A stretch of 64,000 bases of DNA from contig OX419757.1 in NCBI GenBank assembly GCA_948567375.1, positions 70,253,836-70,317,835 of the forward strand. The letters run 5' to 3'. A program made the position numbers and the translations under genes. Of the stretch, positions 57,132 through 64,000 are shown piece after piece. Source of the DNA: Lunularia cruciata (Eukaryota > Streptophyta > Marchantiopsida > Lunulariales > Lunulariaceae). The number at the start of each line of letters is the position of its first letter. Positions within the stretch are counted from its first letter, which is position 1. Below the pieces are notes generated by a model, which was not told where the DNA came from, ran no database searches, and saw nothing but the letters and a program-made list of their open reading frames with translations.

Positions 57132-60020
57132 AAGGATCTTGGAGAGAATCTTAGTACAACTACAGAATACTACCACTTTCATCAGCTAGTTCTCAAGATC
57201 AATGATGGAGATAATCTTTCAACTTATGGATAAGTTATCCATGAGAGTTCGATTAATATGCACTCTAGAATTTGATGTTGCTATAGAAATCTTGGAGCAA
57301 CCTGAACCTTTTGTGTTCCCTAGAGTAGATTATTTTCAGATGGTGTTAGTCATGTATATACTCTATTAGTTATAGAGTGAGAGAGAAGAAAAGAGAAAAA
57401 GAAGAAAAAAAAAATTTTAAGAGAAAAGAAAGATAGTGAGGGGTTAAGATGGGGAAACTTTCAATTTTATTTGGCAAGGATGGAGAAGATGTGGAGGCCT
57501 TTGTGAGAGACTTCAAGAGAGCTTGCATAGGAAACAATGAGAGGAGGAAGAATGAGTGGGCCTCATTATTACCAGATTTCTTTGTGGATGCAGCATTACC
57601 ATGGTATGAGCCAGAAAACCAAAAGAGAGAGGAGAGATGGGGAAGAAGAGTCTTGGGAGAGATTGACTTCAGCACTCATTGAGAACTTTCTCCCAAATGA
57701 TAGTTATGAGAGATTGATGAGTGAGGTTACCTTTCTCAAACAAGAACATGGAGAGAAAGTGAGAGTCTATGTGGAAAGAGTGGAAAAGATAGAGTCTAGA
57801 TTTTGCATAGTGTTGAGGAAGGGTGGGGATGATGTGGAGACTACTATGTATGATTGGCATAGGGGCTATGCTCACCAAGAATTTTGTGGGAGAATTGAGA
57901 TCACAAATAAGAAGCAAGGTGAGATATGAGAAACATTCTTCAAAGGTTGAAGCTATCAATATTGCAATTCGTATGGAGGAGAGTTTGGAAGAGGATGCGA
58001 GTGATTTGGTGGTGAAGGAGGTTGTGTATCTTCCTCAAGGTTACAAGTATGGTGGAACTTCTGATACTTTGGTGGCAAGGGTTGTACCACAAGTAGTAGT
58101 TGCTCCAGTTCTCGCACCTCTACCAAAGGATCCACTTCAAACCATCACAAAACAACTTCCTTGCAAATCTCAAATCAATATGGTGCAACTATGCGAGAAG
58201 AGAGAGGTGGATCAGAATGTAAGGAGAGGGCCTAGGAGTTATGGAAACTATCCATATAGAGGAGGCCAACTAGCCAACAATTTCAATGATAGAAATTGTT
58301 TTGGTTGTGGAGGAAGAGGCCATATCCAAAGGAATTGCCAAAATTCCACTTACCATGGAAGAAGGGGTTATGAGGACACCAATAGAGCAAAAGAGGGAGG
58401 TAATGAAACCCAAGTGTCTCCTAATCCAAACAAAGTTAAGGGGATAGCATCCATAGATGTGGTTGAGAGCAAGTATGAGAAGAGAGAGTGCTCAAACTCC
58501 AAGGGTCTTAATTTAGAGCTTTTGGCACAAGAGAAGAAGAGAGCTCATTTTGCAAACGACATTCACTCTTCTCAAGGATTTACTCCAAGCAAGGATACTC
58601 CTACGTCTACTAGGAGCACTTGCACCTCAACACCATCAACAACAAAGACTTCAAGGAAGAAGTTGGGTATGGAGGATTTCTTAATTTTAAAGCAACAATG
58701 GAACTACAATGTGTTGGAGGATGTTGGTAGCCACAAGGCTAACATCATAGTGGGCCAATTGATTGCTTTGAACCCTACCTTGAGAAAAGAGCTTAGAGGT
58801 GATTTGAGTTCTACAAGGAGCAGGAGGAAGAAGAAGGCAGAAGCTCTCATATCAATGGGGGTGGTGGATGCCAAGCCAACACCATGGGAGGCTTGTGAAT
58901 ATGCCTCCAAGATTGATGTGAGAGTGAATGGTCACAACATCAAGGATACATTGGTTGATGGAGGATCAACAGTAAATGCTATGTCAAAAAGGTTGATGAA
59001 GAAGTTGGGTATGATATCCTCAAGACCTTCAACATTCGTGGTGAGCATGGCAAACAAGCAACAAGTTTGACCAGTAGGGATGATGGATAAGGTGATGGTT
59101 TCAATTATGGGAGTTCAAAATCTCATGACTTTCCAAGTCTTGAAGGATTCAAGCTATGACTTACTTCTTGGGAGGCCATGGTTGAGAGCAGCACTCACAA
59201 CTGATCGATGGCACAAAGGGTACTTGAGGATTGGGCCATGAAACCATAGAGTCACAATTCCTATGACTGACACCACCAACACTTCATATTCAGATGCACC
59301 ATCTTTTGATTATTGGGAATCAGATTCTGAAGGACCTTCAAGTGTGGACACAAGCATAGAAGAGGTGACTTCCACGGAAGAGGATGAATCTAAATCTGAT
59401 TCAGATGTGTAACATTTGTGTGCTATGGATTTTTCACCTAAGCTAGAGGTTTTGAAGGACCCAGATAAATTACCATTGACACTTGAAGAGGTAGAGAAAA
59501 GGTTATCTACCCTCAAGTATGGTCCAAATGTTACCAAGGAGGAGAAGGTGAGATTTGAGGAGATTTTCCGCAAGTTCATCCATTTGTTTGCTTTTAGTTA
59601 CAAGGATTTGAAGGAAGTCACCTTGGAGGAGCACAAGATAGAGGTGGAGTCACATGCAAGACCAATACGCCAAAAGCAACATCACATTAGCCCATCAATA
59701 TCTTTGGTTGTGAAGGAGGAGATTGATAAGCTCAAGGAGGCTGGATTTATCTTTGAGATAGAGAATTCAGAATGGGTGTCTCCAATTTTCATTGTGAAGA
59801 AAGAGAATGGCAAGCTTCAGGTATGTGTGGATTACAAGAAGCTCAATGTTGTTACCAACCCATTCCATTCATTAATGAGATCTTGGAGGAGGTTGCAAGT
59901 CATGAGAGGTATAATTTTGGAGATGGTTATAGTGGATATAACCAAATCAAGATTGCACTAGAGCATCAACAACTCACCACATTCACCACACTTTGGGGAA
60001 CTTACAATTTCAAGGTCATG
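57132..60020 (+). mobile_element. Second family C copy, gag to RT
   Basis: Continues the family C element after A2. Gag starts MGKLSILFGKDGEDVEAF at 57449; the CCHC knuckle CFGCGGRGHIQRNC is at about 58297-58338; the protease block LVDGGSTVNAM is near 58950-58985; the first RT blocks (SEWVSPIFIVKKENGK) are near 59770-59820. It stops in the RT at 60020, where element D begins, and its remainder is not seen within the window. About half a dozen breaks; older than the minus-strand copy by its decay. Confidence 0.85.
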
Positions 60021-60125
60021 TGTAAAAGACCAAAACTGAGGAGAGAAATAGGAGAATGGAAACTCACATTGGGACACTTGAATGAGGGAAAACTACAAAT
60101 GCTTAGCATTAGCTTCGGCTTTGGT

Positions 60126-60133
60126 ATTTATAG
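60126..60133 (-). promoter_or_regulatory. Candidate TATA box of D LTR
   Basis: Minus-strand CCTATAAATACC holds TATAAATA, in the LTR about 105 bases from its end and downstream (in element sense) of the heat-shock-like array. Confidence 0.6.
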
Positions 60134-60152
60134 GTAGCATACAAGACCCTTG

Positions 60153-60369
60153 AAGCTTCTCAAGAAGCTTCCTTGAGCCGCTTTCTTGGAGTGCAAGCCA
60201 AGTTAACCAGAAAGCTTCTCAAGAAGCTTCCTTCTAGAAGCCGCCTACTTGGCGTGTAAGCTAAGCTAGTTAGAAGCTTCTAGAAGCTTCCTTCTAGAAG
60301 CTACCTGCTTAGGGCACAAGTTAACTAGTTGGGAAGCTTCCCAAGAAGCTTCTTAGATGCTTCTAGAAT
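60153..60369 (-). promoter_or_regulatory. Heat-shock-element-like array in D LTR
   Basis: Heat-shock factors bind alternating nGAAn/nTTCn units at 5-base spacing. The stretch 60274-60291 reads GAAGCTTCTAGAAGCTTC: four perfect alternating units, a canonical site. Further GAAgcTTC or TTCtaGAA pairs lie at 60153-60160, 60165-60172, 60224-60231, 60233-60240, 60293-60300, 60334-60341, 60346-60353 and 60362-60369. All lie between about 20 and 240 bases upstream of the TATA box in element orientation. Confidence 0.65.
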
Positions 60370-60499
60370 ATTTTAGGCTATTTTTTCTTATACTCTACTT
60401 CGTAAGCCCGACTAACTTTGTCGCTAAACTCCATATTGTTACATATTCCTCCACCGCTAGTTGGTGACGTCCTTGTCGCCAGTGAAGCTTCAAATTCCT

Positions 60500-60690
60500 T
60501 GATGGCCGTATGTGCATTTTAGAGGTGAGAAAGAGGTTCCCATGTGACATCATGAAGTGGATACTCTTTCCAAAGGACCTTGTACTCCGTATGTTGGCGA
60601 CAACCTCGTTGAATATGGCGACACGCAAGGATACGATCAACTTTGTACTCCTCATGATCATTGATAGGGACAGGAAGAGGTGGAGGTTTG
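60500..60690 (-). pseudogene. Chromodomain of D
   Basis: After the integrase tail the minus strand reads EEYKVDRILACRHIQRG, then EYKVLWKEYPLHDVTWEP, then AIKEFEA: the three strands and C-terminal helix of a classic chromovirus chromodomain. It would bind methylated histone H3 and steer insertion. Confidence 0.8.
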
Positions 60691-60692
60691 AC

Positions 60693-61700
60693 TCAAGAGG
60701 AAAAGGAAGAGGGGTTAGGAACAAAGGGTTTCAACTTAGAAACATGAAAGACATGATGGATATGCATGTGACAAGGCAAGGCAAGTCGATAAGCAACAAG
60801 AGAGACAATGTGGGTGATATCAAAGGGTCCTATCCAATTAGTGGTAAGTTTACGAACTTGGGTATCAAGTGGGAGAGGGAGGTTACTAGAGGATAGCATG
60901 ACTTTATCCCCAACTTCAAAGGTGGGATCACAATGATGGTGGTCCACATATTGTTTTGGGTGATTTTGAGCAACAAGGAGGTGAGACTTGGCTTGTTGGA
61001 GAGATTAGGATATAGTAGTCAAGAATGTGGAAGTATGAGGAACTTGAGAGGGAGGGGGAGCAAGAAGAGAATCTAGAACAAGCGGATCTTGGCCAAAATT
61101 GAGAAAGAAGGGAGAAAATCTGGTGCTTGCCTGTTTGGAATTATTGTAGGCAAATTCTACAGCTGCAAGATATTCATCCCAATTGGTATGGTGGACATTG
61201 ACAAAGACCCGCAACATATCCTCCAATGTACGGTTTACACATTCGGTTTGTCCATCAGTTTGAGGATGATAGGTCGTGGAAAAAGCAAGCTTGGTGCCGA
61301 GTATTTGGAAGAGTGCTTGCCAAAACTTCCCGGTAAATCAAGGATCACGGTCGGAGATGAGTACATGTGGCATCCCATGATGCTTGAAGACATTGTCAAA
61401 GTAGATTTGTGCTAAGATTGGAGCATTCATGGTATCACAGGTTGGTGCCAAGTGGATTTGCTTACTAAGCTTATCCACAAATACTACGATTGCGGTGTGT
61501 CCTTGTTTTGTCTTTGGCAAGGATGTGATTAGATCCAAGCTCACATGCTCCCAGTGAGCAGATGGAATGGTGAGTGGTTGAAGGAGTCCACTTAGCTTCT
61601 GGTTGCTAGCCTTGTTATGTTGACAACTTTCACATGATTGGACAAAGTCTCAAACATCTCGTCTCATGTTGGGCCACCACTATTAGCGTTGGAGGGTGCC
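60693..61700 (-). pseudogene. D integrase
   Basis: Zinc-finger and core start near 61540-61700 (SLDLITSLPKTKQGHTAIVV; VLISDRDP near 61345), core helices at 61005-61226 (NSKQASTRFSPFFLNFGQDP), and the GPF/Y-type C-terminal region at 60693-60947 (FEVGDKVMLSS, NWIGPFDITHIV, HHVFHVSKLKPF). These are hallmark chromovirus blocks. Confidence 0.8.
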
Positions 61701-61766
61701 CAAGGTCTTGTCCACTCCCATGTGACCAACTATTGGTAAATCATAGGCTTCTTAAAGGCGCACAAG

Positions 61767-62655
61767 TCAAAGATCATCTTTGGCTAGAACATAGATCTGG
61801 TCTACATGGAATAAAAGGCCTTCCTTGAAGGAGAAGGTGTTGTACTCCTTGTCGTATGTTGTCAGACAACCATGTACCATTTGGAAGAAGGGATCTTGTT
61901 GCATAGCTGATTGAAACTCATTATGGACCTTAGGGTCAATGGACACCATTGTAATTGCTGCCGTGATGAGAGGAAGAGCCTTCAAATCAGGTCGTCGTGA
62001 TAGAGCATCAGGGATGATATGGAACCGACCTGGTTTGTATTCAAGTTTGATGTCAAACAATTGGAGTTGCTCTTCCCATCGATGATGCTGACTCTTCATG
62101 TGCTCCAAGTGTAAGGTATGCAACAATGGCTTGTGATCAGTTTGCATGATCACTTGTTTCCCCGAGAGATAATGCCTCCATACCTTGGTGGCATATACCA
62201 TTGCAATTTGTTCCCGATCTCAAGAAGAGTAATTTCTTTCAACTATATTTAGTCGGCAAGACACAAAAGCAATAGGATGTAGTCCATCTAGAAATTCTTG
62301 TTGCAACACAGCTCTAATTGCAAAGTTAGAAGCATCAAAATCAACCTTACAAGGTAGTTGAGGATCATATGGTTGAAGATTGGGTCTTGAAGACACCATA
62401 TGCTTTAACTTCTGGAATGCTTGTTCATGCTTGGTGGTCCACTGGAAGCTCAAGTTCTTTCCTAAGAGGTTAGTCAATGGGTGCAGCCACGTGAGCATAA
62501 TAGTGGATGAACCGTCGGTAAAAAAATGGCCAATCCATTGAATGCTCGTACTTTTGTAGCATCCTTCGGGGTAGGCCAATCAGTAATGGCCTTGATCTTC
62601 TCTTCTTCCATCTTGATCCTCTCTGATGAGATCTTATGACCCAAGAAGGTAACCT
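61767..62655 (-). pseudogene. D RNase H and end of RT
   Basis: The RT C-terminal part (VTFLGHKISSERIKMEEEK, near 62600-62655) is followed by the RT connection (FQWTTKHEQAFQKLKHMVSS). RNase H follows, with KVDFDASNFAIRAVLQQ near 62290-62345 and, near 62005-62165, TDHKPLLH and HIIPDALSRR. Confidence 0.8.
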
Positions 62656-64000
62656 TGTGACAACCTGGCAAATATCACTTTTGTGGTAATTGTGTAAGTA
62701 AAGTTTGTTCCCGTAGAGATACAAGTCAGAATTGGTCAAATACAAAGTCAAACAATAACACTATAGTTCTTCTTGATTGTGTCTTTAATCTCTCAGGTAG
62801 AAACCACACCCAGAAGAGAATAACAAGCAATGATTCACAATCTTGTCACAAATTAACACTCCTTAATCACAAATCCATCAAATCTTTCCAAACAATCTTG
62901 ATTGTGATGATTCAGGCTCTCCCAAAAACGGCACTTCATTGCAAAATGACTTTGCCTCAAAATTGTGTTCCACCCCTCCACTGAAGGCACAACTTCCTTG
63001 ATCGGAATTGCTTCACATCAACCTCTTACTGCACTCACAAATGCAGAATACTACCAACACTACAATTCCTATCAGATCTCTCAAGGCATTACTTCAATTG
63101 CACTTCATTCAAGATCAAACACATAGAATGAAGATCAAGGCTACGGAATCCAACATCCAACAAGCACACTGACTTGCACTTTGAATTCTCCCCACACTCA
63201 CAAACACAATTGAAAAGCTGATACTCAAAATCAAGCTCAAGCGACGAGCACTGCTTCACAGCACTTTGCTTTATCTATTCTCAGAATTATGAGCATTGAA
63301 CAACATGATATTGCGAATGCCACTCTTAAATAGTGAAGCAAACATCCGTTATCTTCCTAATGCACCTCTTCTTAATGACTCTACAAACCTCCAGATCCAA
63401 AATGACAATGCACGTCTTCATATCTACTATTCAGATCTCAAATTGGTTACTGATCCGATCCGATGTCTACTTCTTCCTCGGCTTTCAAACCCAATCCTAA
63501 AGTAACTTTACTTCCTACTATTCTGTCCTCGGGTTTCACAACTCCTACATCTTCTACCAGATCTAACAGTTCTCTTTCTTGATCTGACATTTCACTAGTG
63601 GGAAATCTATCTAACTCCTTATATGCTGACCCACTCTTCTCTAATGTCTCCAATGGTAACTCCGAAGACATCTGCACTCCTACTTCATCTACTTTGGGTT
63701 TGGCTATAACGTCTTTCCGAAGTTTATCTATCTCTATCTTCACTAGATCTAATCTAATCATGATATTGTCCTCAACTTCCAATATCTTCCTATCTACCCA
63801 AGTTCTCAAACTAATTAACATAGCATTCAAGTCTATATCCTTTGCATGTCTCCTCCACATCTCCTGCACCAACAACTTCAACTCATGCAGCCTTGTCTCT
63901 TCAATACAAACATTGGCTTCTGTACTCAGCATCGCATTCATCCTGATTATGATCTCCTTCAATGGCTCCAATCTCATCTTCCTTTCATGCTCCCAATCTG
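62656..64000 (-). repeat. Family A LTR, partial, running off the window
   Basis: Minus-strand family A LTR, from its end (TTGTCACA at 62656) inwards for 1345 bases, matching A1 about 2900-4249. The segment 63447-63977 is open on the minus strand for 176 residues of the LTR coiled-coil frame (MRLEPLKEIIIRMNAMLS...). It was inserted within the RT of D. Whether it is a solo LTR or the end of a full element cannot be seen. Confidence 0.85.

Larger units (their letters stand above)
60021..60443 (-). repeat. LTR of chromovirus D
   Basis: On the minus strand it starts TGTAACAATATGGAG at 60443, after the purine-rich GGTGGAGGAATA, and ends TTTTGGTCTTTTACA at 60021: 423 bases with TG and CA ends. It contains the heat-shock-like array and a TATA box. 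Confidence 0.75.
60021..62655 (-). mobile_element. D: chromovirus (Ty3 with chromodomain), partial
   Basis: Minus-strand order: RT (from 62655), RNase H, integrase, chromodomain, polypurine tract, LTR. The inserted end lies in the RT of the second C copy, at 60020/60021. The upstream part is replaced at 62656 by a family A LTR inserted within the RT, so gag, protease and the 5' LTR are not in the window. Several breaks; fossil. Confidence 0.88.

Overview
The window looks like repeat-dense nuclear DNA from a streptophyte, most likely a land plant. I find no convincing host gene. Almost everything is LTR retrotransposon of the Ty3 (Gypsy) group, nested several layers deep, plus one remnant of a PIF/Harbinger DNA transposon. 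The plant call rests on the element types: very long-LTR Ty3 elements with a tRNA-Asp-like primer site, and a chromovirus with a C-terminal chromodomain. The species cannot be named; a seed-free plant is only a guess.

Four Ty3 families recur; the names are mine. Family A has LTRs of about 3.8 kb that themselves carry coding sequence. Copies are A1 (474-11562), A2 (44309-57131), a solo LTR (35263-36959) and a partial LTR running off the right edge (62656-64000). Family B carries, between protease and reverse transcriptase, a C5 cytosine DNA methyltransferase domain, and ends its integrase with a PHD finger. Copies are B1 (17702-27069), B2 (32262-43522, minus), and fragments at 1-473 and 27832-29369 (both minus). 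Family C has short LTRs and an extra zinc-knuckle leader region. One copy is on the minus strand (11563-17701 plus 27070-27831, split by B1); the other is on the plus strand (43523-44308 plus 57132-60020, split by A2). Family D is a chromovirus (60021-62655, minus) whose LTR holds an array of heat-shock-element-like sites.

Order of events from nesting: A1 sits in an old B fragment, C hit the 3' LTR of A1, and B1 then hit C. On the right, A2 and D both hit the plus-strand C copy, and an A LTR hit D. In B2 a family-A solo LTR with a perfect 5-bp target duplication interrupts the polymerase region. Families A and B therefore each inserted both before and after other families. Between 29370 and 32261 lies an AT-rich island with the Harbinger remnant.

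The most unusual content is family B. It pairs a predicted DNA-methylation writer with a predicted histone-tail reader in one retroelement, and the writer domain is present in three copies in this window. All these elements are fossils with varying numbers of breaks; the minus-strand C copy is the best preserved.
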